Positions 9,753 through 19,086 are shown, counted from the first letter of the stretch. The stretch: 64,000 bases of DNA from Afipia birgiae 34632 (GCF_000308295.2 NZ_HG326654.1:291084-355083); one strand, 5' to 3'. Numbers and translations: made by a program. The notes: generated by a model not told the origin, from the letters alone.

Positions 9753-10715
9753 ATGCTCATCTTCTCGACCGACGACCTGCGCCCACATGAGCGGTTCGAT
9801 TACTGGTGCGAAGTGCGCGCCCGTAACCTGTTTGGCGTGACGATCTCGCTGAAGCAGGAAGAACGGCAGAACTTTCGCGGGCAGTTCTCGGCCAAACCCG
9901 TCGGCGGTGCGGTCCTGAGCCAGATGCAGGCGTCGCCCTACAGCGTGTCGCGCACGGCCGCCGATATTTCCCGCGCGTCGAACGACAGCCTTTGCATCTA
10001 TCAACAGACCGGCGGCGCAAGCTGGTTCAACAGCCAGGCCGGCGGCGAGTTCGTGGTGCGGGCCGGTGAGTTCGCCATCAGTCATGCGGATCTGCCTTAC
10101 CTGACCCGGCCCACCATGTCCCACGGCTTTGATCTGCGCGTCCTGAAGATCCCGATGGCCGGGCGCACGGCGCTCACTCCTGGCGCGCTTCGTCTCGCGC
10201 CCGCACCACTGCACAACGATCCGCGTCTGACGGCGCTGATATCCGCCTCGTTCGCCGCGCTCGTCGCGGACTCCACGAGAAGTCCTGGCTCCGATTTCGA
10301 TCTGGCCGTCGCTCATCTGGCACAGCTGGCGCTGCTGGCCCGAAGCTCTGTTGCGACCGGCTCGCCGGACAGCCGCGCCGCACTGCGCTTCGGGTATCTG
10401 CAGGCAGCCCGCAATATCCTCGCGCGCGACCTGCATCGGCCGGACCTGTCACCGGCATTCGTGGCCGGTACGCTCGGTATTTCGTTGCGGCAGCTGCACC
10501 TTCTGTTCGAGCCGACCGGCTTCTCGTTTGCGCGCACGCTGACGGCAATGCGGCTGAAAGAAGCGCGGCGGCGGCTCGAGACCATGCCGGCGCGCTCGGT
10601 CGCGGACATCGCCTACGCCTGCGGCTTCGACAGCATCGCGACATTCTATCGCGTGTTTCGTTCGACCTTCGGCATGACGCCTGGCGATGTCCGGATGGCT
10701 TCTCGCAACGCGTGA
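9753..10715 (+). CDS. AraC-family transcriptional regulator
   Basis: 320 residues. The N-terminal two thirds form an AraC-binding-like sensor domain (from LRPHERFDYWCEVRARNLFG). The C-terminal 100 residues carry the double helix-turn-helix: VAGTLGISLRQLHLLF for the first and ADIAYACGFDSIATFYRVFR, then TFGMTPGDVR, for the second. It lies downstream of the thioesterase on the same strand with a 92-base gap. The ligand and targets are unknown. Confidence 0.92.
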   Translation: MLIFSTDDLRPHERFDYWCEVRARNLFGVTISLKQEERQNFRGQFSAKPVGGAVLSQMQASPYSVSRTAADISRASNDSLCIYQQTGGASWFNSQAGGEFVVRAGEFAISHADLPYLTRPTMSHGFDLRVLKIPMAGRTALTPGALRLAPAPLHNDPRLTALISASFAALVADSTRSPGSDFDLAVAHLAQLALLARSSVATGSPDSRAALRFGYLQAARNILARDLHRPDLSPAFVAGTLGISLRQLHLLFEPTGFSFARTLTAMRLKEARRRLETMPARSVADIAYACGFDSIATFYRVFRSTFGMTPGDVRMASRNA

Positions 10716-10837
10716 ATCCTTGCGGCCGCTGTCCGCCACGGCCTGAAAAGGATTAACCTTTCTGCATCCGGGTTGTGAATCTGCGCGGAATGAGAAGACG
10801 GGCACGCACCGATCTGCCACATGGAGCCGACACATCA

Positions 10838-10861
10838 AAGCCCCGCACACAGGCGGGGCTT
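10838..10861 (+). terminator. Hairpin downstream of the AraC gene
   Basis: AAGCCCCGC (10838-10846) pairs with GCGGGGCTT (10853-10861) across a 6-base loop. It lies 120 bases after the AraC stop. The T-tract is short, so termination efficiency is uncertain. Confidence 0.5.
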
Positions 10862-10961
10862 CGCGTCGGATTTCATGACGTAAGTACTTACTGCCTACGT
10901 ATTTTCAGCGCTTCTTTTCATGACCTAAAAATTTCCCGCTGCCCGCTGCCCGCAGCCGGTA

Positions 10962-11282
10962 TTACGCCTGACGCTCCGGTGTCGTCAGCGTGAGACCTTC
11001 GAGGTCGTCGGTGACCTTGATCTGGCACGACAGGCGCGAATTCGGCCGCACGTCGTAACCGAAGTCGAGCATGTCCTCTTCCATCGGCGTCGGCGAGCCG
11101 ACCTTCTCGCGCCAGGCTTCATCGACATACACATGGCAGGTCGCGCAGGCGCACGCGCCGCCGCACTCAGCCTCGATTCCGGGAATGGCGTTGCGGATCG
11201 CCGCTTCCATAACGGTTGCGCCGGCGTCCACGTCCACGGAACGGGTGGTACCTGTGTGATCGGTGAAGTTGATTTTGACCAT
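10962..11282 (-). CDS. 2Fe-2S ferredoxin, putidaredoxin/adrenodoxin type
   Basis: 106 residues with cluster ligands C40, C46, C49 and C86 in the order C-x5-C-x2-C-x36-C typical of vertebrate-type [2Fe-2S] ferredoxins that feed cytochrome P450s or related enzymes. An extra cysteine, C44, lies within the loop. The N-terminus [18 protein letters not shown] fits the family and the start is ATG at 11282. A TrxR-like ferredoxin-NADP reductase 2 kb away is a plausible partner. No P450 gene is in the window. Confidence 0.93.
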   Translation of the reverse strand: MVKINFTDHTGTTRSVDVDAGATVMEAAIRNAIPGIEAECGGACACATCHVYVDEAWREKVGSPTPMEEDMLDFGYDVRPNSRLSCQIKVTDDLEGLTLTTPERQA

Positions 11283-11345
11283 GATTGTCGTGCTGCCCGG
11301 ATAATTCAGATTGAGCAGTCGTATAACGGGTCAATCCACGGGATG

Positions 11346-11422
11346 CTAGTGATCCGGTTCTGGCATTCGTATCATAGCCTTAGCGGGCACGTTTACGAGT
11401 GCCAGAACCAAAGGATGACTAG
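11346..11422. repeat. Palindromic repeat element bounded by CTAG
   Basis: A 77-bp imperfect inverted repeat. The left arm is CTAGTGATCC then GGTTCTGGCATTCGTA; the right arm, TACGAGTGCCAGAACC then AAAGGATGACTAG, is its near reverse complement. The arms are about 26 bases and the whole would fold into one long hairpin. Both ends are CTAG, which could be a target duplication. It lies between two minus-strand genes, hpt and the ferredoxin. Confidence 0.75.
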
Positions 11423-11432
11423 AATCTAGTTT

Positions 11433-11515
11433 GCCAGTGTCCTTTCGTATCCGACGTTCGCTCGGGAGCTGCTGCAAAGTGAAGCGAACGTCGGATACGG
11501 GACCCTGACACTGGC
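11433..11515. repeat. Second palindromic repeat element in tandem
   Basis: An 83-bp inverted repeat. GCCAGTGTCCTTTCGTATCC then GACGTTCGCT at the left is matched by AGCGAACGTC then GGATACGGGACCCTGACACTGGC at the right, with about 28 paired bases and a roughly 24-base loop. It begins 10 bases after the first palindrome. Its stem sequence differs from the first, so this is not a simple duplication. Confidence 0.75.
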
Positions 11516-11545
11516 GGGATAAAAGCGGTGCGGGAAAAGACCCGA

Positions 11546-11923
11546 TCAGGACCGGTTCAACATCCGCCCGATCGTGGCCTGGGCTTCCTCGACGGTCTGC
11601 TGCAGAAGGGTGATCGCGGCTGCAATGTCGCCATTGTTCTTCATGGCTGCTTCAACATCAAGAGCAGCTTCGGCGACCCGGAAAGCGCCGATGGCCCGCG
11701 CAGACCCCTTCAGCGTGTGCGCCAGTGCGGCGGCGTCGGGCGGGATGGCTTTGAGGCGGGTGACGAGCTCCCCGCTCTGGGCCGAGAAAAGCGCGAGAAC
11801 TTCGGCTTCGAGCGCGGCCTCGCCGAGCGTCATGCGCCCGAGATGCTGGACGTCGATGGCGGAGTCTTCCGGAACGAGCGGTGGCGACGGCATCCAGTTC
11901 AACCGCTCCAAATTGAGTGACAT
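11546..11923 (-). CDS. Stand-alone Hpt (histidine phosphotransfer) domain protein
   Basis: A 125-residue helical protein with the Hpt signature LAHTLKGSARAIGAF near residues 67-81; the histidine in HTLKGSA is the phosphorylated residue. It contains no kinase or receiver domain, so it would shuttle phosphate between a hybrid kinase and a response regulator encoded elsewhere. No hybrid kinase is in this window, although the SixA-like phosphatase at the start of the window belongs to a family that can dephosphorylate Hpt proteins. That pairing is inference only. Confidence 0.88.
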   Translation of the reverse strand: MSLNLERLNWMPSPPLVPEDSAIDVQHLGRMTLGEAALEAEVLALFSAQSGELVTRLKAIPPDAAALAHTLKGSARAIGAFRVAEAALDVEAAMKNNGDIAAAITLLQQTVEEAQATIGRMLNRS

Positions 11924-12321
11924 TGTCCATCCGAGATTGCTGACGGCGCCGGATCAACCGGCCGAAAACAGCCTCAAGCAATCACACCAATGGTTAATGA
12001 AACGTATCAGCTATTCGCCACCATTTAGCCATGCTTTCGCCGTGCCGCCGCCTAGAAATACCAATGTGCTTTTGAAAACTGTTGATTTCTTAAAGTGTTA
12101 ACCCTTGCGCCGTTAACGATGATTAAAAATCTATTAACTCCTGCCATTTCATTCGACCGACCGAGCCAATAGGATGTTTGCGGAAGTGCGGGACAACCGG
12201 CGGGACAAATCGGCGACGTAACTTTCGTTTCGGCCGACGGTATCGGGGAACATTCGAAGGCGCGCGGCTTCTGCTGCGTAGCCACTTGCGGATGACGTAA
12301 AAATAAAGGCGTGCGGGACAC
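11924..12321. other. AT-rich intergenic region upstream of the giant polar protein gene
   Basis: About 400 bases between divergent genes. The part from 12050 to 12160 is clearly more AT-rich than its surroundings and contains repeated TTAAC and TTAA stretches, fitting a promoter region for one or both genes. No coding frame or RNA is supportable. Confidence 0.5.
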
Positions 12322-15300
12322 ATGGACAAAAATCCGAAGGTCAAGGATCCAACCGAAGTTGCTCTTTCGGCAATCCAGGAAGCTCTGAACATCGGCGACC
12401 TGCCTGAGACGGACCACAGCCGGGACAACCACTTGCGCAACGAACCGACGCTCGGCGCCGCCACCCGCGGTCCTGACAACCGTGGTTCTGATCTGCGCCA
12501 GCCGGCCGACGATCTTGGCGCTCCCGTCTTCGACCGCCTTCCCGCGAACGACGACCGCGAGACCATCGGCAACATTCTCCAGGCGATCCAGAAGGGCCGT
12601 CCGCGCCGCAACGCCTATACCGTCGCCACGCTGTTCTCGGGCCTGTGGATTGCAGGCGTCGGATTCCTCGCTTTCGCCTTCCTGCCCGCGCTTGAATCGA
12701 TTGCCGGCCTGGGCAGCGCCGGCGCGCTGGCCATGATCGGTCTGATCGCCGTTCTCGTCGCCCCCCTGCTGCTGTTCTACTTCCTCGCCAGCATGGCGTG
12801 GCGCAGCCAGGAAATGAGCATGATCGCCCAGTCCATGGCGCAGATGGCCGTGCGGTTCTCCGAACCCGAACATATTGCCAATGGCTCTATCGTGACGGTG
12901 GGTCAGGCGATCCGCCGCGAAGTCGCGGCGATGGGCGACGGCGTCGAACGCGCGATCGCACGTGCCGGCGAACTCGAAGCCCTCGTTGCCAATGAAGTCT
13001 CGTCGCTTGAGCGCGCCTACAGCGACAATGAAGTGCGCATCCGCGCCCTGCTCCAGGACATCGCGGTTCAGCGCGACAACCTCGTCGGCCAGGCCGAGCA
13101 GGTCCGCAATGCCATTTCCGGCGTGCAGATCGACCTGCGTCAGGATATCGCCCTGATCAGCGACGCCATCGCATCGCGCGTCGATGAAGTGGCGAGCAGC
13201 ATCACCGGCGCACTCGAGGAGCGCAGCGAACACATCACCCGCGCGCTCTCCAGCGCCGGCGACAACATGATCATCGCGCTCGGCGAGCGCGGCGGCGACC
13301 TGCTCGATCGCCTTGAGGAAGCCTCAACCCAGACCGCCGCCAGCGTGCTCGACGCCAGCGAGAAGCTGACCGCCAGCCTCAATTTCAAGACCGGCCACGT
13401 CCACGAGGAATTCGCGGACCTCGCCGACCGCGTTCACGACGCGCTGAACGAGCGCCTTGACAAGATGACCGGTGATTTCGAGCAGCGCTCGACCACCATC
13501 GTCGACGGCATCTCGGCGCGCTCCGAAGAGATCGTGCGAAGCGTCGCGGACCGTACCGAACGCATCTTCGACTCGATGAAGAATTCGAGCGAATCCCTGC
13601 TGTCGGAACTCGACGTGCGCGGCGCCACCCTTTCCGAGCAGATCGACGAAGCCGGCAACCGGCTGGCCGATCGCGTGCTGACCAGCGGCGACAAGGCCAG
13701 CGAAGCGCTCGACGTTACCATCAGCACGCTGGTGGCGAAGGTCATGACCCAGACCGAAAGCGCCCACGAGACGCTAAGCAACCAGATCGGCCTGTTCGAC
13801 GGCCTGGTCAAGGAACAGGGCAACGAACTGGCGGAACGGTTCGCGCGCGACAGCGGCACGCTGGGCGCTCTCATCACCCGCCACATCGCCGAGTTCGACC
13901 GCACCGTGAAGACCTATGGCGGCGAGATCGTCGAGCGCATGGGCGAACACACCCAGGGCCTGGCCGACAGTCTCAAGACCTATGTCGACACCTTCGACGG
14001 CCGCGTCACCTCGCATGGCGACCAGTTGCACGCCAAGCTCGACCAGAGCCTCGACGGCTTCAAGTCTGCCGTTGAAACACGCATCGACAATCTCGACAAC
14101 TCGCTGCTCGGCAAGGTCAGTGCGCTCGACGAGACCGTCACGAACCGCACCAGGGCGCTCGAAGAATCGTTCGATGCACGCGCCGCCGCCTTCGGCGAGA
14201 CGGTCAGCGGCCGTGCCGCGTCCTTCACCTCGGTGATGGATTCGCGCACCAGCGCCTTCACCGATGCGATCGACAGCCGCGCGGTTGCATTCACCCAGAA
14301 ACTCGACACCCACACCGACGCACTCGCCAGGACGTTCGACACGCGTGCCGCCGAGTTCACCGAGAAACTGGAGAACCACACCGCGGAGATCGCCAAGACG
14401 TTCGACACCCGCGCTGCCGAATTCACCGAAACGGTCGGCAATCACACCGCGGCGTTCAAGGAAACGATCGACTACCGCACCACCGCCTTCACCGACACCA
14501 TCGACGGCCGCACCACCGCGTTCGCCGATCTCATTGATGCGCGCACCGCCGCCATCAGCTCGCGGATCAACAATGGAGCGGAAGCCTTCACCACCGTGGT
14601 CGATGCCCGCACCGCCGCGATCACCGAGGCGTTCGATACCCGCACGGCGGCCTTTGCAGACATCGTCGATGCGCGGACCAACGCGGTCTCCGACGCCTTC
14701 GATACCCGCACCGCGGCCTTCGCAGACATCGTCGATACCCGCACCTCATCCGTGGTGCAGACGTTCGACAGCCGCGCCGCGGCCTTCGTGGCGGTTGTCG
14801 AAAACCGCTCCGCGACCATCGCGGACGCGATGGAGAGCCGTGGCGCGCAGGTCATGAGCCTGATGACCAGCGGCGTCGACGACATGGCCGGCGCCATGTC
14901 GGCCCGCGTCAAGGACATCCAGAACAACCTGGAGTTCAACGTCTCCGCCCTCGCCTCGGATATCAGCGCACGCGTCGCGCAGTTCGAGAATCTGCTCGAT
15001 ACCCGCGTCGAGGCTGCCGCCAACCGCGTCACCACCAGCGGCCAGCATGCCGCCGAGGCGATCGGCTCCCGCTCCGACGAACTGTCGCTGACGATCAAGT
15101 CGCGTGTCGAGGAAGCCGAACGCATGCTGACCGGCCTGATGGCCGATACCACCGCGACGGTTCAGGGAGGCGCGCGCGCCGCCCAGCAGTCGCTGCTGTC
15201 GCTGTCCAGCGACGTCGGCAACCAGCTCAAGACCGTCTCAAGCGAAGTCAGCACCGAGCTGAAGACCGTCTCCAACGAAGTCGGCTCGCAGCTTCGCGGC

Positions 15301-17424
15301 ATCACGGGCGATGTCGGCACCCATCTCCGGGATATTTCCGGCGAGGTGGGCTCGCATCTGCGCGGCGTCTCCAGCGACGTCAGCACCAGCCTCAAGGCTG
15401 TCTCCACCGACATCGAGCGCAGCATCCAGATGGCTGCGCGCGAAGCCGAGAACACCCTTACCGTCGCGTCGACCGGCGCGACCTCGCAGATCAAGTCGGC
15501 CTCGGCGGAGATCGAACGCACCATCGCGGTCTCCACCGACCGCTTCGGCTCGACCCTCAACGGCAAGGTCGAGGCGATCACCGACGGCGTTCGCGAACAT
15601 ACCGAGCAGCTCGCCCAGCTGGTCGACAGCAAGCGCAGCGCACTGGTCGATGCCATCGGCAGCAAGGCCGCCGAGATTTCGACCACCATCGGCAGCGCTG
15701 CGGATTCCGCGCTCAAGTCGATCGAGAACCATGGCGGCGCGTTCACCGTTGCGATGATGAACAACAGCTCCGATCTGGCGCGCCAGATCAATACCGCCAG
15801 CGAAATCGCGATCGGCGCCGTCAGCAAGTCGCTGAAGGACATCGACCAGACCTCGCGCGCGGCGATCGACCAGTCCCGTCAGGTCGCGACCTCGACCATC
15901 AACGAGCTGCAGGAAACCAGCAAGATCCTGCGCACGGACACGCTCGCCCTGTTCGAGCGGCTGCGCGAAGGCAATATCCTGCTGCAGGAAGTGCTCACCG
16001 GCGCACACGAGAACCTCAACTCGCTGGAGCGCACGCTTGTGACGCGGGTGGCGGAGTTCGTCTCGACGATGAACGACGTGACCAGCCGCAACGGCGAATC
16101 CACCGCTACGCTGGAGCAGCAGCTCGGAACCTTCACCGCCAAGACGTCGGGCGCGCTGGAGAATCTCAACGCCCTCTCTGCGCAGTTCGAACATCACGGC
16201 CGCGCGCTGGCCGAAGCCGCGACCCTGGTCGAGAAGAGCAACGAACGCGCCGGCGACTCCGTCGCCGATCGTAACGCGATCCTGGAATCGCTGGTCTCGA
16301 ACATCGACCTGCGGACCCACGATCTCGACGATCGCCTCTCCCGCTTCACGAACCTGCTCGACGACTCGCTCGCCGCTGCGGAGACGCGGGCACGCGACAT
16401 CGCGCAGATCGTGGCGCAGACCGCAGGCTCCAGCTCGGCCGAAGTCAGCCGCCAGTTCGAAGCGGTCCGCATGGCCGTCGAGGACGAACGCCGCCAGACC
16501 TCCGAGGCCATGGCAGAACTGTACGAACAGGGCACCCGCGAGGCGGACAACATGTTCCGTCAGGCTGCCGACAAGTTCGCGACCATTGTGCACGGCATGA
16601 AGCAGATGGCATCGGAACTGCACAGCGAGCTCGACGCCACCCGCGCCGAACTGCGCCGCGGCGTTCTCGAAGTGCCGCAGGAAGCCGCCGAGAGCACGGC
16701 GCATATGCGCAAGGTCATCGTCGACCAGATCGAGGCGCTCGCCGAACTGAACCGGATTGTCGCCCGCCACGGCAAGGGCCTCGACGTCGTGACGGCCGGC
16801 AGCCGCGCCGCTCAGCGCGAGGACGAGCTTGCGATGGTGAATGCAGGCGGACGTCAGGACGCCGTGTCCCGGCCCGCACCGCGCCCGCGTGACATCACCA
16901 GCGCATCGAGCCTGCCGCCGCCGGAATTCGGCCCGGCCAACCCCGCTCCGCGCCGCACCGAAGCGCCTCCGGTCAGCCCTGCTGGCAACGACCGCAACAA
17001 CGACGGTTGGCTTTCGGACCTCTTGAGCCGATCCGACACCGACGAAGGCCCGCGTGGCCGCGGCGCTGCCGCTCCGCGCCAGTCCGGAAATCCGCTTGAG
17101 GCGCTGTCGCTCGACATCGCCCGGCTGGTGGAGCGCGAACTCGCAGCGGAAATGTGGGATCGCTATCAGCGCGGCGAACGCAAGGCGTTCTCCAAGCGGC
17201 TCTACACGCCGGCCGGCCAGAAGGCGTTCGACGAGGTCGCCCGCAAATATCGCTCCGACCGCAACTTCAAGCAGACGGTGGATCGTTACATCAACGAGTT
17301 CGAGCGGCTGCTCGACGAAGTCTCGCGCGACGAGCGCGGACCAGCGGCGCTGCGCAGCCACCTCGTGTCGGAAACCGGGCTGGTCTACACCCTGCTCGCC
17401 CACGCCGCGGGACGGCTGGGGTAA
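12322..17424 (+). CDS. Giant apolipoprotein-like membrane protein, GPR/RgsE-like growth-pole protein
   Basis: 1700 residues. Residues 1-95 are polar and low in order. Two membrane helices follow, about 97-122 (VATLFSGLWIAGVGFLAFAF) and 132-158 (AMIGLIAVLVAPLLLFYFL). A very long helical rod then runs to about 1510. Much of the rod is made of 11-residue repeats, clearest at about 719-843 (units such as AFADIVDARTN, AVSDAFDTRTA) and 966-1033 (QLKTVSSEVST, HLRDISGEVGS). A Pro-rich linker near 1515-1590 leads to a conserved globular end from about 1592 (RLVERELAAEMWDRYQRGER). This architecture matches the Growth Pole Ring protein of Agrobacterium and RgsE of Sinorhizobium, which organise unipolar growth. 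The match is by architecture and memory, not alignment. Confidence 0.7.
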   Translation: MDKNPKVKDPTEVALSAIQEALNIGDLPETDHSRDNHLRNEPTLGAATRGPDNRGSDLRQPADDLGAPVFDRLPANDDRETIGNILQAIQKGRPRRNAYTVATLFSGLWIAGVGFLAFAFLPALESIAGLGSAGALAMIGLIAVLVAPLLLFYFLASMAWRSQEMSMIAQSMAQMAVRFSEPEHIANGSIVTVGQAIRREVAAMGDGVERAIARAGELEALVANEVSSLERAYSDNEVRIRALLQDIAVQRDNLVGQAEQVRNAISGVQIDLRQDIALISDAIASRVDEVASSITGALEERSEHITRALSSAGDNMIIALGERGGDLLDRLEEASTQTAASVLDASEKLTASLNFKTGHVHEEFADLADRVHDALNERLDKMTGDFEQRSTTIVDGISARSEEIVRSVADRTERIFDSMKNSSESLLSELDVRGATLSEQIDEAGNRLADRVLTSGDKASEALDVTISTLVAKVMTQTESAHETLSNQIGLFDGLVKEQGNELAERFARDSGTLGALITRHIAEFDRTVKTYGGEIVERMGEHTQGLADSLKTYVDTFDGRVTSHGDQLHAKLDQSLDGFKSAVETRIDNLDNSLLGKVSALDETVTNRTRALEESFDARAAAFGETVSGRAASFTSVMDSRTSAFTDAIDSRAVAFTQKLDTHTDALARTFDTRAAEFTEKLENHTAEIAKTFDTRAAEFTETVGNHTAAFKETIDYRTTAFTDTIDGRTTAFADLIDARTAAISSRINNGAEAFTTVVDARTAAITEAFDTRTAAFADIVDARTNAVSDAFDTRTAAFADIVDTRTSSVVQTFDSRAAAFVAVVENRSATIADAMESRGAQVMSLMTSGVDDMAGAMSARVKDIQNNLEFNVSALASDISARVAQFENLLDTRVEAAANRVTTSGQHAAEAIGSRSDELSLTIKSRVEEAERMLTGLMADTTATVQGGARAAQQSLLSLSSDVGNQLKTVSSEVSTELKTVSNEVGSQLRGITGDVGTHLRDISGEVGSHLRGVSSDVSTSLKAVSTDIERSIQMAAREAENTLTVASTGATSQIKSASAEIERTIAVSTDRFGSTLNGKVEAITDGVREHTEQLAQLVDSKRSALVDAIGSKAAEISTTIGSAADSALKSIENHGGAFTVAMMNNSSDLARQINTASEIAIGAVSKSLKDIDQTSRAAIDQSRQVATSTINELQETSKILRTDTLALFERLREGNILLQEVLTGAHENLNSLERTLVTRVAEFVSTMNDVTSRNGESTATLEQQLGTFTAKTSGALENLNALSAQFEHHGRALAEAATLVEKSNERAGDSVADRNAILESLVSNIDLRTHDLDDRLSRFTNLLDDSLAAAETRARDIAQIVAQTAGSSSAEVSRQFEAVRMAVEDERRQTSEAMAELYEQGTREADNMFRQAADKFATIVHGMKQMASELHSELDATRAELRRGVLEVPQEAAESTAHMRKVIVDQIEALAELNRIVARHGKGLDVVTAGSRAAQREDELAMVNAGGRQDAVSRPAPRPRDITSASSLPPPEFGPANPAPRRTEAPPVSPAGNDRNNDGWLSDLLSRSDTDEGPRGRGAAAPRQSGNPLEALSLDIARLVERELAAEMWDRYQRGERKAFSKRLYTPAGQKAFDEVARKYRSDRNFKQTVDRYINEFERLLDEVSRDERGPAALRSHLVSETGLVYTLLAHAAGRLG

Positions 17425-17450
17425 GACACACACCATTCGGCAACCATAAG

Positions 17451-17480
17451 AAAAGCGGAGGCGCGAGCCTCCGCTTTTTT
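17451..17480 (+). terminator. Intrinsic terminator of the giant polar protein gene
   Basis: AAAAGCGGAGGC (17451-17462), loop GCGA, GCCTCCGCTTTT (17467-17478) and continuing T residues form a 12-bp stem with a T-run, 27 bases after the stop codon. Confidence 0.92.
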
Positions 17481-17570
17481 CGTTTCACGAAATGGATTTC
17501 CTTCGTGACACTTGGCTATGGTCGCTTGCTGGCCAGCTACAAGATCAAGCAACCAGTTCGGATGGGCTCC

Positions 17571-18260
17571 ATGAGATTGCTCCGCGTTGCTGCCGTTGCA
17601 GCCTTTCTGCTCTTTATCGCCTGGGCCACCATCGCGCGGCCAGATCACAAGTATCGGCTGACGTTCAATGTCGCCACACCGCACGGCATGGTGTCGGCGT
17701 CGAATGTCATGGCCGTCTATCTCGACGATTTTTCCATCGGTCCAATCGGTGGCGGCATCGGCATGAAAGGCGATGCCGTCTTTCTCGATCTGGGCGAAGG
17801 CAAGAACATCATTGCAATTCTGGCGCATGGGAAGGATGGCTCAGAGGATCGGATAGGTACTCTCGCAAGGGAGGCCTTTGCTACCGCAGGCCGAAAGGTG
17901 CAGTTCAAGGATGTGAAGCAGCTCACTGGAAAAGTTCCGGTGCAAGGTAATCTCATCCCTACCCTTGTGACCTTTACTGACTTGAACGAGCCCACCACGG
18001 CGAAAGTGCTCGATATCGGTGACATTGATACAAGTTTCGGTAAAGGCTATCGCCTGCAGAGTGTGTCGCTGGAAATGTTACCGGTGGGCCTGTGGCCATT
18101 CGATTTCGGCGGACCGCTTGGCGAGCCGGTAACGCGAGGGATCGAGGGGAAATTACCTTGGTGGAACAAGCCAGGTCGCCCGAACGCCGTTGCCCTAAGA
18201 GCTGCCGGATTGAGAACAGGGTCAACAATCGGTCCAGAATTGGCTTTCAGCAGAAACTAA
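17571..18260 (+). CDS. Exported or membrane-anchored hypothetical protein
   Basis: 229 residues from ATG 17571; ATG 17562 is equally possible, and the frame extends far upstream over the preceding gene without other support. The N-terminus MRLLRVAAVAAFLLFIAWAT is a signal peptide or anchor. The mature part includes HKYRLTFNVATPHGMVSASN, a hydrophobic glycine-rich patch GPIGGGIGMKGDAVFLDLG and a tryptophan- and proline-rich C-terminal region. I do not recognise the family. It lies directly after the terminator of the giant gene and so has its own promoter. Confidence 0.72.
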   Translation: MRLLRVAAVAAFLLFIAWATIARPDHKYRLTFNVATPHGMVSASNVMAVYLDDFSIGPIGGGIGMKGDAVFLDLGEGKNIIAILAHGKDGSEDRIGTLAREAFATAGRKVQFKDVKQLTGKVPVQGNLIPTLVTFTDLNEPTTAKVLDIGDIDTSFGKGYRLQSVSLEMLPVGLWPFDFGGPLGEPVTRGIEGKLPWWNKPGRPNAVALRAAGLRTGSTIGPELAFSRN

Positions 18261-18276
18261 TTGGCCCATAGCAAGC

Positions 18277-18356
18277 GTAGCCCGGCCCGGATAGAGCGCA
18301 GCACAATCCGGGCATGCGCTCACCGTTCGTGCGAGATTTCGCTTCCTCCGGGCTAC
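18277..18356. repeat. Interspersed palindromic repeat with GTAGCCCGG ends
   Basis: GTAGCCCGG (18277-18285) and its exact complement CCGGGCTAC (18348-18356) bound an 80-bp unit with an inner CCGG-rich pairing (CCCGGATAGAGCGCAG with ATCCGGG). Sequences of this form are, from general knowledge, scattered in many copies through Bradyrhizobium and Rhodopseudomonas genomes. Confidence 0.7.
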
Positions 18357-18918
18357 AACGATCGAACAAGCAAGAATGGATTGCTTCGTCGGCTTCGCCT
18401 CCTCGCGATGACGCTCTGTCTTGACATTTTCCGATTTAGGAATATATTCTCCATCACCTTGTTCGTGAGGGGCGCTTTCTAGAGGCGTCTTGAGAGCGGA
18501 GCAGGATGCGGCGCCCGCGCGCGTGTCTCGCACACACGTCGTCCGGGAGGCTGGGGTCAGCGTCCGGGCCAACTACGTGGCTCTGCCGTTCGCGGCTGCA
18601 CGGGATGCGGATGAAGGCAGCGAAAGCTGACCGGATCAGGGTTCGCCCGTCCCATCCGGAAGCACGCTCCCCTCGCCCAAAATCGCCGCAATGGAGCGCC
18701 GTGAGGCGATGCGCTTCCGGAGTTCATCGCCTCGCAAGCGGTGCCGGGAGCGAAACGAGACAAGGTGCGCCTCGCGGCGCTCCATGCCCCTCATTGTTGC
18801 GAGGGGCAGAACCAAAAGCTCACCTCGCGCATCGATGCGCGAGAGCACTGTCGCGTGGCTGTATGGAAGTGGCTGTTTGAAAATTGAATCTGAATGGAGT
18901 GCACGATGCCTGACATCT
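18357..18918. other. Repeat-derived region without a credible gene
   Basis: This stretch holds open frames on both strands whose translations are Arg- and Ser-rich and lack any recognisable domain. The segment at 18372-18412 (GGATTGCTTCGTCGGCTTCG and following) and the block from about 18470 to 18860 resemble sequences that recur in genomes of this family. I read it as a mosaic of old repeats, not a coding region. Confidence 0.55.
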
Positions 18919-19086
18919 CCCTTGTGGGGAGGCATAGGCGGCCTCCGGCCGCGGTCGCTAAAGAATGCCGATGCCTTGCATCGGCTATGGCGAAGCGGAG
19001 GCAGGGTGGGGGCTAAACGCAGCGTGTCGCCCCCCAACCGGCCCGTTGTTCGCTGCGCTCACAACGCGCCACCCTCCCCACAAGGG
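18919..19086. repeat. MITE-like element with inverted CCCTTGTGGGGAGG ends
   Basis: CCCTTGTGGGGAGG at 18919-18932 and its exact reverse complement CCTCCCCACAAGGG at 19073-19086 bound a 168-bp segment with no coding capacity. The size and perfect 14-bp terminal inverted repeats suggest a miniature mobile or dispersed repeat element. No target duplication was identified. Confidence 0.6.

Noticed and set aside
10880-10891. Perfect 12-bp palindrome GTAAGTACTTAC
   Set aside because: Single copy, in a gap with no regulator or start codon near enough to give it a role; could be chance.
14100-15420. Regular repeats that might suggest a CRISPR array or satellite
   Set aside because: The periodicity is 33 bases, an exact multiple of codons, and varies mainly at the protein level. 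It encodes 11-residue helical units inside one long gene.
15238-17436. 732-codon open frame on the minus strand
   Set aside because: It mirrors the giant GPR-like gene. Its translation is Arg-, Gly- and Val-rich without domains, and the plus strand has the repeat structure, a start and a terminator.
18506-18880. 124-codon open frame in the repeat patch
   Set aside because: Arg- and Ser-rich translation, no ribosome binding site, and its DNA resembles dispersed repeats of this bacterial family. Not supported as a gene.
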